Assembly: GCA_021234155.1 (NCBI GenBank)
Contig: JAJEKV010000054.1
Location: 6,483,042 to 6,547,041 of the forward strand
From: Isoetes taiwanensis
Lineage: Eukaryota > Streptophyta > Lycopodiopsida > Isoetales > Isoetaceae
DNA length: 64,000 nt
Direction: 5' to 3'
Part shown: piece after piece, positions 1-12,592 of the stretch
How positions within the stretch are numbered: position 1 is the first letter of the stretch
How the letters are laid out: each line of letters starts with the position of its first letter
Position numbers and translations under genes: made by a program
The notes under the pieces: generated by a model
The model's database searches: none
Seen by the model: only the letters and a program-made list of their open reading frames with translations
Told to the model about the DNA's origin: nothing

Positions 1-2021
1 CAACCCCGAGGGTCGGCCACCAACAAAATCTTCTGCAGTTCAATCAGGTGCATTATGGACTTTCATTATGTTGCCTTAGTTTCTTAAATTATTCAGAAGT
101 AAGAGTAAGATTTGCTGGTTTTGGTTCGGATGAAGATGAGTGGGTAAATGTAAGGACTTCCGCCTCGCCGAGGTCACTCCCATGCTAAGCAAAGAGAATG
201 CATAGTTTGTGATTCCCGAGAGATTCTGCTTTGTGTATTTCAAGTTGCTAGACTCTTGCAAAGAATAATGCACTTTGTTGCAAATGAAAGATGACTTACT
301 GTGTTGACTAGTGGGTTCTCTCGTTCAGAGGGTAATGAATGTGCTCTTTACTATGATGCCAAGATTCTTCAAGTTCGAGACATAGGCATGATATCCAAGG
401 TTGCCGTTGTAAGTTTTGGGTTCGTTATGAGCATGATTTATCCGAGGTAATCTTTTGGAGAGTGTGCATGTTTGTTATGAACTTGGTCATCTAACATGAC
501 AAGTCATCCAGAGATTGTACCGTGAAGAAGGTTTGTCGCAGCCGTAAACCGAAGTTTAGGCTAAAAAAGTCCACGGTTGAACAAACCTTTGATGCTCGGG
601 ATATCACGATCTCCCCGGAGGTGAACCCGTGAGCTTGCAACCTAATAGCAAATTAGCTATGGGACATCATCACCTTCGTTGGGCCTAATATGTGTATGCT
701 TTTGAATTCTCCCACTATGAATATTATTTGTTCTTATTGTGAGCAAGGCATTATGATATTGTATGTCATGCAACAGACCTTGCCTCGCCTATATACAAAG
801 GTACGCCTACAATGAATCCAATTGAAACGTATCCTTTAGAAAACATAGGGGAATGGTAACATGACAAAAGTGAGTCCAAATTTCAAAAGCAGTGCATATA
901 TTCATGACAAATTTGATGACGCTCAAGACTAATGCGCTTTTTAGATATAATTGGTGTGGGGCTATGAACAATGGGGAGATAGTCTAATGGCGCCACAACA
1001 ACGAAAGCCCAAGGCTTTTATCGGGGCACATCTTCATCGTCTTTGATCCTTGCTTTAGCACCCCAATTTAACTCATTTTAGAACAACAATATGGATCGGG
1101 TATCAAAGGCTAGCATTTTACATGCTAAAATTCGTAAATTAGTCGCATGAATTTCAATGCATATTAATGGTTTGCATGCGATTGGAAAATATGCGTGTTT
1201 TGGGGCTTTTCACGGATTCAATCATGAGATTTGCGGCCTCGGAAGGATGTCGATGCTATTATTAGTAAGGTAACCTATAGAACTAGCTATATTTCATAAG
1301 GTGTGATTTTGCAAATTCATTGCTATTCTCGCTTCTAATTTTTTAGAGTATCATGAAAGGAACCATACAACAGGCATCAAATGTGCAAGTAAAAAATTCT
1401 AGTCCGGTAATTTTGAAATATCTTTGAAATATCTGGCTTTTCTTGTATTGAGACCATGATACCGGTTTACAAACCAACACACATTGCCATGTAGGCTATC
1501 TCAAGCAATGGTAGGAAATGGTCTTTTAACCCGTGCCTAGAGCAAGAGTTTAAAGGTTGTTTATGTTGTGTTAGAAGCCCAATGTTAATCATCCTTGTCA
1601 AAGTTATACAAACAAGGGAAGAAAGCAGGTTGAATTTGAAGTGGTTGGCTATGTGGTTGAAGAACTCGTGAATAGTGGGCATTATGACAGTGTTTTGCAA
1701 GGATTTGGAAGATGCAAACATCTTCATTGGGTCTCTAATTGTTGTGAAGGAGTTGGCCACAAAGTTTACTAGATGCAAAGACAGCTTGACAAGAACAACC
1801 TATCTTAGCAAAGATGAGACTATACAATGCAGATAGTGATTAGATAGACTTAGAGGTGATTCAATCTAAGCCGCAAGTGCAAGGTCAAGACTTCCTTAGA
1901 TACAAATTTGTTTGTTACTTATTTCGAATAAATTTAATCATAGTTTATGAGTTTTGGAAATGGTTGGGGTTCAAATCCCTTGCTCTTGAAAAGAGCAGAT
2001 ATAGTGACATAGTCGTAATAA

Positions 2022-2115
2022 ATACTACTATATATAATAAAACCATACACTACTATATATAAGAAACTACTATATATAAGAAACCATACACTACTATATA
2101 CAAGAAACCATACAC
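2022..2115. repeat. short tandem repeat, ACTACTATATA(T/C)AAGAAACC-type unit
   Basis: Four to five imperfect copies of a roughly 19-30 base AT-rich unit containing ACTACTATATA followed by AAGAAAC(C) lie end to end. It looks like a small minisatellite with no coding role visible. Confidence 0.6.
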
Positions 2116-4872
2116 AATCCGGTCTATTACACTTGAAATGCTTCAAACAAAACACTACTGGTTTATAAATGATAACCATTATTGTTTATGAATGATAACC
2201 ATGATTAGCTAATGCATAACAAAACCATGCACATTTAGAACAAACAATTACATCTAGGATTGATAGCAATAATAGTAATTTGCGTCTAATACAATGGGAA
2301 CCATGTGCATTTACCATGACATTAGCTTGCTAGTTTACCACAATAACCAACCACATTATAAAACTCATGAATAGAGCACTGTATTAAACCACATCCACAA
2401 CCGTCATGTTATACCACATGGACAAACCATACCTTTAAAACACTATAATTATACCACATCTATTTACCAACATGTAATACCACTTTGAAAAACTCTACAT
2501 AGAAGCCATTTGCAATTACCGTGCAATAATACCACCCTAATAAACCTTACCGGAGAAACAACTTAGTTTAGCCACATATGGTTTTTAATGAAATTAACCC
2601 CCAAACACGCATTGGTTTTGTCGAGTGTTTTTCTAGTCATAACCATGGGAAAAACCACGTAGTCTTTTAATTTTGGGTGCCTTGTGATTTTTTAGACCTT
2701 TTTTGCGATTGAAGACTGGAGCATATTCGTGAGTCAGTTGGATCCTTATCGACACATCATTTGGAGCTTCCATACTGCATGGATCGCACGGCGCGAAATG
2801 AAGGTGTACAATTTGTATGCCCCAGCACAATTCGCTTCGTGTGAGCCGAACGTCCGTACTAACCTTGTTTTTGAAATTTGCAACATGCATATGGAACTCG
2901 AAAAGTCCATTCTTCTACAATCCATGCTTTTATACATTAAGCAAATTCAAATTTCGAATTGTAGGGGGCAAGAAGCCTGTATTGGGATGAAGTAAAGATC
3001 CCTAAGCACGCCGGGTTCACATGGACGAATCACAAGTTAATCGGGCTTAAAACCTCGCCGAACTTGGGCCGAGGCAAAAAATTCAGCCCTGCTTTTTGAA
3101 AAATCAGCCCTTGCAAGATCCAACTTGCATAGCCGATGCAACAATGAATTTTTAATCGAAGGCCGACCACGTAACTCACGGAGGGCCTAAACTTCCATGT
3201 GAACCACACGCGATAAAGCGCACACAAAAAATGAAAGTTCGATACAAAGCTTCAACCTACACATTCAAATTTTGAAATGTGGAAGGCGGAAGCTTGTATG
3301 GCCATGGCCTCTAAAATGAAAATAGCGCAAGAATCTGGGACACGCGACGCTTGGTATCCGACAAATCAAGAGACACCGCCATGAGTTGCCCAGATGCTAT
3401 AATGCAATTGGCTTTTTAGAAGCGCCCACATGTTGCATCACTTATCCGACAACCAACGTAATTAAATACATATGGCGCCATGAATGCTAATCCCCTTATT
3501 CCCGGAGAATATTCCAAGTAAACTGAATGATGAGAGTTTGATATCCTAAGTGGCATGGGAAAAAAGGAGGGGAAATATGACGGAATGGCCGATAGGGAGG
3601 CCATTTTGAGACCCCAACCGCCCCTAATGTGCACTTAGTCGGCAAGGTGAGGGAAGCACATCCGCGAAAAAGAAATGGATAGTCTACAAATAAGTCACGA
3701 CAATTACTCTAAACCATTGGCATTCTAAATCTTGGATCGATTTTGACCGCAAGGACCATGGAAGCAACGAATCGAAATTTAGTTTGAGCGCATGGTAGGA
3801 GATTACATTTCCACTTTTCGGGGAAAATCAAACACACTAGATGTCCAAGCACATGTCCTTGTCATCAATGAGCAAGAAGATTTGATCCCATTTATCTTCA
3901 TGTTGTACCACCACAAAACCATGACGAGTACACGAATACATCGGACTTTACCATAAACGCTAACTCCATCAAGCTCCTAGATGTGAGACGGGTGAAACAA
4001 AGAGGAGAAAGGGTAGCATCAAGAAAAGGGCAAAAGTCTACATTATTGAAAATGACGCGGCTTAACAGGTCATACTTTGGCCAAGTACCTGCAGAAAGAC
4101 TTCCAAAAGCCATTGGAGGGATGGCCGTAAGAATGGGCGATCATGTCCGCCATGGCAAAAGAACTCCTATGAGGTCCCAATATACTTGACCATGACATAG
4201 AGAAATTTGTGATAGACGAGGGTGAAGATGCAACACTCTCAAACGAGTTATTTGTATCCATTTCAGTGGCTTCTAAAAAAGTTTCCTTGCTACTCTGAAA
4301 CGGTGGCCTCTTGGGATGTATCAACATATCGTTCGTTATGAAGAAGAAGGTACATACGTAGGTAATAGAGTGAGAGCATGCTAGGGTGTGCCTGTTTTTG
4401 TATCTATTGGAAGCCAAAAAAGGTATTCAAACACTGGGTAGTTTGAGGGCTTGAGAAGGTCTAATTAAACATGAACATTGAATGTGCATGAATCTTTCTT
4501 GTTTCTAACATCAATGTTTTGATTTTAAGTTGAATAGTAATGTGTTTTTGATTTGCATTTTCAATTTTTGAATTGACATGTGATGTAAAGAAGAGAAAAG
4601 TATTCAGCTGTTAAGTACTTACAGTATGTACTTTGAGAGGTGTCAAAAGTGGTATAATCTAACTTGCTCTTACCCAACACCACTCCTCTAAAGAAGTTAC
4701 ATGTCTATGGTGGAGGTAAGAAGGGAGGCTATAATCCTTTAAAAAATGAGTAGGAATTACCATCCTCAAAAAGGATAAAGAGACCACCACAAAGGTAGAA
4801 GATACTCTCACCTAATAACACAAAAACTATGCACTTGACTCCCTCAACCGAGTCAAGAATCAAGAGTTATGT

Positions 4873-4918
4873 GCGCAAAAGGAGCAAAAGGAGCAAATGG
4901 AGCAAAAGGAGCAAAAAT
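4873..4918. repeat. GCAAAAGGA decanucleotide-like tandem repeat
   Basis: About five copies of GCAAAAGGA or GCAAATGGA stand end to end at the edge of a purine-rich stretch. This is an ordinary short minisatellite. Confidence 0.6.
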
Positions 4919-5188
4919 GGCCGCTCCGCCGCCTAGGCATTAACATATTTTTTAAAAGAGTAAAAGATAGCTAGGCATCTCCAAAGAAGTTTCCCCCTAG
5001 CATTGCTCTGATACCAATGAGACACTTTCACATCATGGGAAGCCAAAGAGCATCTGGAACAATGATGAGTGCGCAACTATGATTTGGAAGTATGTATTAA
5101 CACATTCCAATTTAAGTTTTATCTTATTAATGTGGCAATTAATGTAAAGTTGTTACATATATAGGTGTATTTCTCAAATGGATCAGAG

Positions 5189-5239
5189 ATCATAATGCCT
5201 ACATATAAAGGTAAGATCATAAATGCCTACATATAAAGC
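5189..5239. repeat. 25-bp direct tandem duplication
   Basis: The words ATCATAATGCCTACATATAA and ATCATAAATGCCTACATATA follow one another directly (5189 and 5216), differing by one inserted A. This is a recent local duplication. Confidence 0.65.
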
Positions 5240-5448
5240 TCCAAAAACAAGGGCTTGTGATCAAGGGTGTGAGCAAGGGTATTCACTATTCACATGTGCA
5301 CCCCTATTCACACATGTGAACATGCACACATGTAAATACCCCTTGCTTGTATGGCATGCTTACGTGAAATGCTTAGGATCAAATCAACTTGATCGAAGGA
5401 TCCTGTGACCTGTCTCGGGAGCCAATAAAGTGCATGGTTAATATATGT

Positions 5449-5589
5449 GAACTTGGGACCATAGCAGTCTAAAGGCAGGATAATCCAAAATTATAAGCTT
5501 CAATGTAGGTGTAAATGTATATAAACTCGAGACCATAGCAGTCTCAAGGTGGGCAATCATCCAAAACCGTAAGCAAGCTCCAATGTGGT
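5449..5589. repeat. about 70-bp diverged tandem duplication
   Basis: Two adjacent blocks (5449-5510 and 5522-5589) share GACCATAGCAGTCT, a following AATCCAAAA- or ATCCAAAA-type stretch, a TAAGC word and CAATGT. The order is the same and the spacing nearly so. This is a diverged tandem duplication without coding signal. Confidence 0.5.
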
Positions 5590-6190
5590 TTATAGGTTCT
5601 TTGGTAGTGGTTTCCATAAGACACTGGTCCATCACGATGACGCCTTCTCAATTAAAGTAAACAAGGTGCTTCAGAACTTTGGGCTGCCGTATGGAAGATT
5701 TCAACTCAAAACGCAAATTGGATGATATGCTCCGGTACTAATTTCTGAGCAGCAAAAGCCAGTGCTACTTACACACGAGAAGAGAGCTGGCTATAGAGAT
5801 TATGAGCTTGCCTCATGTTTAAATCAGGAGGAAGATGTGAAAGACAGAGATGCGAAAAAACGACTCAATCTGTGGATATTGCTCGAGGAACAGTCATCTC
5901 AATGGCCAGAAAGACTGCTGCAGACTATGCTTAAAGGTGGAAACAAGAAAATCCAGAATCCATGGCCTACGGGCCAAAACAAATGAAGAAGTTGCATGCC
6001 TCTTGCAACGATGCCACATTGCATATTTTGTCTAATCATGATATTAATGGGACGAATTAAGGTTGTACGCTCCCTAATATGCATTAAAGACAAGACCATG
6101 TTAGATCAACATCCCCACATGGGAAGCTTATTTTCAAGTATCACACTGCTAATTACAAAACTGTGTTCTCCCTCACCATGTACTTTGGTC

Positions 6191-9100
6191 TTACTCACTT
6201 GTAGTCCTGGGAAACAGCTTGTCCATAAGATTGTTGCTTAGAATATTGTTGGGGTCAAGTTCAATGCGAGCTTTGCTGAAAGCCTCAACTGGATAACGCG
6301 CTCTTAATCTCTCTCTTATCCATTGCATCTCCTCATCATTGACAACCTGTAGATACATGCCAGATCAAATAGTAGCACTGAGGCATAGTCCAAATATTAA
6401 ACATACCTCAATCTTGGCCCAATGTTCAAAGGCTTTGTAACGATCCCACAACTGCTTTTGTGTAGAAGCCCTATACTCAAGAACTTGAGGTTGTTTCTTT
6501 TCTTTGTGCCTCATCCTCGGATGGTAAGTACATGATTATCCCTACCTGCATTGGCAGTGGGCTTCAACAAACTTCTATACAGATAATTGTTTGAAATATG
6601 ACATAAATGCGGTTCACAAAACTCATAACACGAATTTCAATAAAATCTTTATAACCTGAAGATTTATATGTTGCATAAACTCTAAGCCAAATGAGAATTG
6701 ACTAGTAAAAGTCTTACCCAGGAGAACACAGCATCTGCAGCTTCACTTGAAGCAGGACTCATGGTGCTCTTACTAGCTCCAGTCCACCGTTGTTCAATGG
6801 GTGCTGGTGCAGGTATGCCTTCCTTCTTGACAATTTGAAGCAACTCCTCCATGTATTTTATGTCTTTCAAATCTGGTTTTTTAACTGTTCCAGCAGGGAA
6901 ACATACTTCTGAAACCCACTGCTGTCCCCCACAATCAAAGCCCAAAATCTCATGACTCCAACCTACTCGGTATCCTTCGCTGCGCTTCCAATACTCAGCC
7001 TCCACCTTGTTTATCTTGACCACGTGTTCCTTATTCAAAGGATCAAAAGCAAGCAGCCTGTCACGCAACTCAGTAAATGATGACTGTAACAATTCTTCTT
7101 CTGACAGGACATGCTTGCTACCAACAGCCATTCCAGTCCACATTCCAGCTTTTTCGTCAGTAGCAGCTGTGGATTTACCATGAACAATACTTTCCTCTTT
7201 CTCTAATGGCCTGCAAAAAAATATAACAATTACCTTATGATATCCGACCTTGTTACCCAGCAAAAGATAGCATTTAATTGGAAAGTTTGCCATGAAGTAA
7301 CAACTAATGAAACAATCCTTCTTCAAGAATCTGATGGTGTTAACGGTTACAGGAGGTACCCATATTTCTTGGATATTTCTCTATACAGTGCACGTACAGG
7401 TTCCAGTCTCTCATCTGAAGTGTATTTCTGCTTATTTTGGGAAGGCTCTTTACCTACAGCAACAGGATTGCATTGCACCACTACCACTGCTTCAGTGTCA
7501 GGAATCCACATATATCTCAAGTGCTTATTCTCTTGTAACCATTTCCTGTTAGTACAGGTGACAAAAAATGTGAGACAACCAAATTAAAGATAATGCATTA
7601 AACAAGACAATAATGTAGAATCCCTTGAATCTACAGTTCCAGCCAAATGCTATTATTGTTGTCTTCTTGATCTGCAGTCCAACTGGATCTATCTGATTAT
7701 CAGTAATGAAGTTTGTGCGTGAGATATCAGGACCCATTAAACTACATCCTAAATAAATGTGATAGGGCGTCCTCACTGCTTAAAAAGATATGGTATCCTT
7801 GCTGCTTAAAAGGAATACCAAAAGACCAATGAAGTTTTAGGAAAAGCCGGGAAAAAATAGTAAAAGAGATTCTCAACTTATGATGCTTCACTAGCACACA
7901 TCCCTGAGAAACAATTGGCAAAAATAAAATAAAATTCATAGCACAAACCTATAAATGCTGGCAAAAGTAGAAAATTATTAGGAGTAATAGAATAGCGAAG
8001 GTGTTCTAGATGCACAATTATAAACATGATGCTAAAAATAAGGATCTTTTCAATCCAAATCAGAAGCAAGGTTTAGCAACTCAAAATCATATATATTGAT
8101 GGGCCAACAAATTGCAGAGTTTTGGGCTATAACTATTTAGATGTACTGTTAAGACATGCCCATCCATCCCATTAACATGACGTATTCGACGTGCGCATCA
8201 TGCAGTCTGTTGTTGCATGGCTTTAATGGTAAAAAATATATAGACTAATGGACGGGCACGCATAAAATACCTACAAACGTAGGAACGTTGCCTATGAATA
8301 TGTTTGTTACAAGGCAAGATACACTTGAATTTAACACTGTGCTTACCTTGCATCTAACGTAGGCAAAATACAACATGGCACCACATGACACAAGTACAAA
8401 TTAGAATGCAATTACCTGTGTTTCTTCCGGACTTCATTTAAGCTTGATACAAATGTGTGCTCAATGAGGCGATGAGCAGGCACACATTGAAGAGTAACTT
8501 CTGCAACCACCCCTAAAGCTCCCAACCCACACCGAGAAAGGTAGAACAAGTCTGAATTAGTCTCAGGAGACAGTTCCAATGTACCACGAGCCGGGGTCAC
8601 AAGCTTCATGCTCACAACTTGCTCATCAACTGGTGGTATTCTTGCCCCAGTACCATGTGCTCCAACCTGAAGATCAAATCAAATATATCCTTAAAGAAGA
8701 AAGAGCTGACTAATCCAGATTTTATTCATCATTTTCACATTAGCTTTCTCAAGGGGATATTCGATTTAAAAGAGTACCTGTATAAATCCTCCAATTTGCT
8801 GCTCCTTGATTGAAGCAAAATTTTGTAAAGTCAAGCCATAAAGTGCCAATTCTTCCACCACCTGCTCAACTCTGATGCCTGCTTGGACAGTCACTCTTTG
8901 GCTTTCTTCATCAATCTCAAGAACCTTGTCCATGAGACCCATGTTTATCATGTCATCACTTAGCCCAATTCCATTAGGCGACAACCCTGACCCAAGTGGC
9001 CGGATTTTTTGTTTCTTTTCATGAGCTAACTTCACAATCTCCTCCAATTCTGAAAGAGATTCAGGTTGATAATAAGCCCTGGTTTTAGCTTCATGTGTAT

Positions 9101-9455
9101 TACTCCAATTCGTCACAACATGTTCCTCATGAAGCTCCTCTTTCCCAGACTTTCCATAAAACTGAAAATAAGTAGCAATCCCACAGCCTCCCAAAAGAAG
9201 AGTATATCCAAGATAACGACCCAATTGAGAAGAGGCTATGTCGGATGCAGTCCCTTCGGCAGCTGCTGCAAATGATCTACCCAACAAAGCTCTCGAGAAA
9301 CTATTCGCAATATATGGGTTAACTGATCTTACTTCACTAAGCTTATGATATGAACTCGTTATTCCAGACCTTTTTGAACACGAGCCGGATTCAGAGCTAG
9401 AAACCCAAAAACGGATTCTAAAACGAGTCGCTTTGAAATGTTTAAGGCCTAACAT
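6191..9455 (-). CDS. GLDH: L-galactono-1,4-lactone dehydrogenase (six exons, frameshift in exon 5)
   Basis: This mitochondrial inner-membrane flavoenzyme oxidises L-galactono-1,4-lactone to ascorbate with cytochrome c as acceptor, and also serves complex I assembly in plants. Exons on the minus strand: 9455-8778, 8666-8416, 7545-7360, 7210-6718, 6545-6407, 6346-6191; all introns are GT-AG (111, 870, 149, 172 and 60 bp). The ATG at 9455 is the first after an in-frame TGA. The start codes an Arg-rich presequence and a hydrophobic span (LGYTLLLGGCGIATYF). Visible family motifs are PLGSGLSPNG (FAD-binding loop with Leu where covalent flavin enzymes have His), VGAHGTGAR at the exon 1/2 joint, GFDCGGQQWVSE, and PIEQRW with the Glu and Arg proposed to bind the lactone. 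Expected length is about 634 residues, slightly above angiosperm proteins because of a linker after KKYG. Exon 5 is 139 bp but must be a multiple of three: two bases are missing near 6480, so the last roughly 85 residues are out of frame as read. Confidence 0.95.
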
Positions 9456-9754
9456 TTTAGCAGGATTACATCAAATCTCCCAAACTCTGATCATCTTATC
9501 TAAGGCGAACCTCTTCCTTCCCACAAAGGAGACTTCATTCCAGCTGGGGCTAAGCATTCTGGCATGCAGAACATTCTTAATTAGAATTCAGGAAAAAAGG
9601 GCGAAGAAAATATGCCCCAGATGTCGGCACCTAAGATCCCTTGGGCCATAGTCCATGGAAATATGTGTACTGTTTTTTTTCTAGTTGTTTTTGGGGTTTT
9701 GAACATGACCCATGTGGGCGTGAGAATATCTGGTAATTATTTTTTGTGATTGAA
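9456..9754. promoter_or_regulatory. upstream flank of GLDH
   Basis: These 300 bases separate the GLDH start codon from the tail of the minus-strand LINE copy. They must contain the proximal promoter and 5' leader if the gene is transcribed. No clear TATA box at a sensible distance, and no element I can name, was seen. Confidence 0.3.
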
Positions 9755-10420
9755 GAATTGAATTGAATTAAATGGCTTTCGTCATCCAAAAAATTAATAG
9801 GCTTATGGGACCCAACCAAAGAGCACAGCAAAACGTATTACTGCCAGGTTAAAGAAACTCAGCCTTGAAGGGTTTTCGAGGGAAAAACCTTGGCAGTAAT
9901 AGGCGTGCTGAGATATTATGATACATTTCCATTTCAATGCAGTGTTTAAGGACATAGCTACGTGCTCACATCCATGATCTCCTAGAGATAAGATTCCAGT
10001 ATCCCTGTTGAACCTGTGTCCATCAGCACATGGAGTGGCTGGTTGGGCAGGATCAACTCAGCATTGCGGGCCTGGATGCGGGTGGATGCAAGACAGTCTT
10101 GAAGAGTATGGCATTCATTCTCAATGACGCCCTATTGGCAATACTGATAAGTCCTGGCCACATGCGCCTCTTGAGCCCATCTGCTTGTCTCAATTCGGAG
10201 GTGATATGCATGTGTGCAAATTAGAGGTATCAATCTGCGCTTCTTCATTGACAAATGTGTATGCAAGATAGCGTTACGGACCCCGTGCAAGTACGGGATT
10301 GATCTGGCACTGGTAGTGTGTCGTCTTAACCTGTTCCAGGGCACTAGCATCTAAAGCTTGCTGAGGAAGCAAGCATCAAGATATTGCTTTAGGTGATGAT
10401 GGTCCTCTTCAGTTTGTACC
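9755..10420 (-). mobile_element. LINE with AATTC-type tail, 3' fragment (copy B)
   Basis: Reading on the minus strand, this is the 3' end of the same LINE family as 11170-12781. The translated piece around 10350-10132 contains HTHLSMKKRRLIPLICTHAY, which matches YTHLPMKKRKLIASIRTGAH of the plus-strand copy, followed by a region matching its 3' untranslated sequence: GGCAGTAATA, the TTTTCCCTCGAAAACCCTT-type hairpin block, then GGGTCCCATAAGCC. The element ends in a pentanucleotide tail (AATTC repeats) at about 9755-9775. It is 5' truncated, and the reading frame has stops. Head-to-head with copy A, it may have inserted independently. No target duplication could be fixed. Confidence 0.7.
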
Positions 10421-11169
10421 GTACACATCTGTGCTCATGATCATTCCATCAAGAGAACCACTTAGCTCATCTCCCCTTCCAGCAGACCTTGAGGCATTGT
10501 GGACCTATAGCCGTGGTATAAGCAACGTTTGGCAGGCACTCATTGCCCAAACTAACTACCTTCTTAGAGTATATAATGTGGCGGTCAAGTGCAGTCCTCT
10601 ATAGAGGCAAGAAGCATGTCTCTTGCAGAAGAATCTGATATGGGACTGTGGATCTTACCCCAAAAGCTTGAGCTAGAAGGCTTTTTGCACTTGCTCTCGG
10701 ACATTCTAGGTGGCCGGAGAGATATCACCGGACCCCAAAATTCAACCCCAGGTATTACAAATGATTTTTGTGATTTTTTTGACAAGTATGAGTATTCTAA
10801 GGCCATATAATGACGATGCTGGATTTTTGGCTTTTGTGGTTTGCATGGTTGAGGGGCTTTTCATTTGTAGTATTCTGTCCAAAGTGTTTTGTTTTTCTAG
10901 TTTCTTTATTTCGAAGTTAAGGTTCCTATTTCGTGGTGCGATAGAGTAGCAGCAACTTCTGTGTGGCCATGGCGACAGAAGTAGATCCTATGTTTGCTTA
11001 GCATGGGATGAGTACATGCAGAGAGCAAGAGTTCAGATGAGACTTTAGGTATGAGTCCCATCATTAACACAATAACAAAACAAAAATAAGATATAATGGT
11101 AGGTGCTGAAGTAGGAGACACTAGATATATCCCAAGACTCTCCAAAGAATAAGCTTTCTCCCTGAAATG
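10421..11169. other. spacer between two LINE copies, no gene recognised
   Basis: Open frames of 73-93 codons occur on both strands but show no domain or codon pattern that I can support. The left part (10421-10570) could be a decayed upstream portion of LINE copy B; I could not align it convincingly. Confidence 0.4.
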
Positions 11170-11276
11170 TTTTTGGGTCCTTCGCAAAAATTTCTTGAGC
11201 GTTTGCTCGGGAGAACAGATTCAAGCTCTTCTTCTCACGCAAATGCTCGTCTAAGATTGGCTCTCCGAGCACGGAG

Positions 11277-12592
11277 GTGTGGGCGCCCATCTCATGCATA
11301 ACACAATCCGGCAACTCATATATGCTGACGATGTCAATCTCCAGAGGAAGGAAGGAAGGAAGGAAGGAAGGAAGGAAGGAAGGAAGGAAGGAAGGTGTAT
11401 TTTTACGTCGTAGCACAAGCCAGCATCCCTTAGGACATACGACGGCACATGCAGCGTCACCGGATGCTCTTGACACTTTTTGCAGATTCACTGGCATGCG
11501 AGTTAACTTGGCCAAAACTAGAGTGCTGTTGGTTTCATCATCCCGTCAGCCAAGGCTCCCCTCATTCATTTACCAGGGACAAGATGTAGAGGTAGCTTCG
11601 ACCTACAAGTACTTGGAAATTGAGTTCTCTGCTACCACCCACTGGGATGCTGCCATCAGGTTGCAGGTCACGGCAGGTTGGAAAGCACTATATACCATGC
11701 AGAACAACAGCCACAAGGCAGAGTTATATGTCTGGGGCCACCAGTCACACTTGTTTAGGGCCTTGGTCGAGCTGATCCTCTTGTATGGGGCAGAAGTATG
11801 GGGTTTGATGATATCCCTCAACACCTGGAATGACCTCGAGCAGGTGCCGAAAGCCTTCTTGGCACGAGCCCTTGGGGTAAAGTCCACAGTTCCATACCAG
11901 ATCCTACTCCAGGAGACAGGTTTTCTACCCCTTCAATGGGCTGCATTGGAACGCCATATCATTTACTTCCAGAAGGTGGTTGCCATGGGCGATACACGTT
12001 TGCCCAACCTTGCTTTGGCCATGGCGATGGGTCCCCAATGCCTGAAAACCTGCTGGAAGGACAAGCAAACTCAGTTGTTCTCACGCTGGGGGGTACAGGC
12101 AAACAGATGCGTACAGGTACGGACAAAGAAAGATCACAAGGCACTTAAGCTGATGCTACTTTCCTTTGCAAGCTCTGGAATGCAGATGCTCTGATGCACG
12201 TTAAGCTGGCACACTATCAGCAGCAAGTCAATCCTAGGCTCACGAGAGGCCCGCACCAGTACTTGTACACCCATTTGCCCATGAAGAAGCGCAAACTTAT
12301 AGCTTCCATTCGCACGGGTGCGCATCTTCTCTGTATTGAGACAGGACGATGGGCTGGGGAATCACGGGAGGAAAGGCTTTGCCATTGTTGCCACCAGGGC
12401 ACCATTGAGAATGAATGTCATGCCCTCCAGATCTGCCCAACGTTTGCCCATATCCGAGAGCGGTATGTTCGATTACTCGTACCTGGCCAACCGTTGCATG
12501 AGTTATTGAATACGGCGTCAGTGGGTTTGTTGGGGTCATACCTCCAGGAGGTTATGGATGCACGAACTCAGTGTCCTCCGGGACAGTATTGA
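11277..12592 (+). pseudogene. LINE ORF2 reverse transcriptase C-terminal half (broken)
   Basis: Residues after the AAGG array read continuously from about 11400 to a stop at 12194: HTTAHAASPDALDTFCRFTG is the usual region that tracks a labelled DNA strand, then NLAKTR, then TYKYLEIEFS (plant and animal LINE thumb motif, often YKYLG). A second frame, starting at the ATG that overlaps the stop (12194), gives 132 codons with a CX2C..HX4C-like knuckle (CHCC..H..C) and ends at 12592. In intact relatives the two form one protein that primes reverse transcription on cut target DNA. The overlap of stop and start suggests a single-base indel rather than two genes. Confidence 0.7.
11346..11395. repeat. 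(AAGG)12 microsatellite inside a reverse transcriptase gene
   Basis: Twelve uninterrupted copies of the tetranucleotide GGAA/AAGG. It sits a few codons after the YADD box of LINE copy A and changes the reading frame there. Confidence 0.95.

Larger units (their letters stand above)
1..6190. other. AT-rich region without a recognised gene
   Basis: No open frame here shows a domain I recognise. The longest frames (up to about 115 codons) lack coding-like composition and known motifs, and none has neighbouring exons in register. The stretch holds three small tandem duplications, listed separately. The part next to 6190 is the downstream flank of the GLDH gene on the minus strand, so its 3' untranslated region and polyadenylation site should lie within the last few hundred bases; no unmistakable signal was found. 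Degenerate transposon remnants too decayed to recognise by eye cannot be excluded. Confidence 0.5.

Noticed and set aside
1467-1778. 103-codon minus-strand frame
   Set aside because: No motif, no neighbouring exon, composition like surrounding AT-rich DNA.
4070-4417. 115-codon minus-strand frame
   Set aside because: No recognisable domain and overlapped by equally long frames; not supported as a gene.
7454-7459. Alternative donor in GLDH exon 3 (GTAG|GTAAAG)
   Set aside because: Reading through it gives the conserved QKYTSDERLEPVRALYREIS segment and the correct phase to the donor at 7359, so the exon continues.
11045-11515. Pro/Ser/Phe-rich minus-strand frames with LPSFLPSF repeats
   Set aside because: Translation of the AAGG array on the opposite strand.
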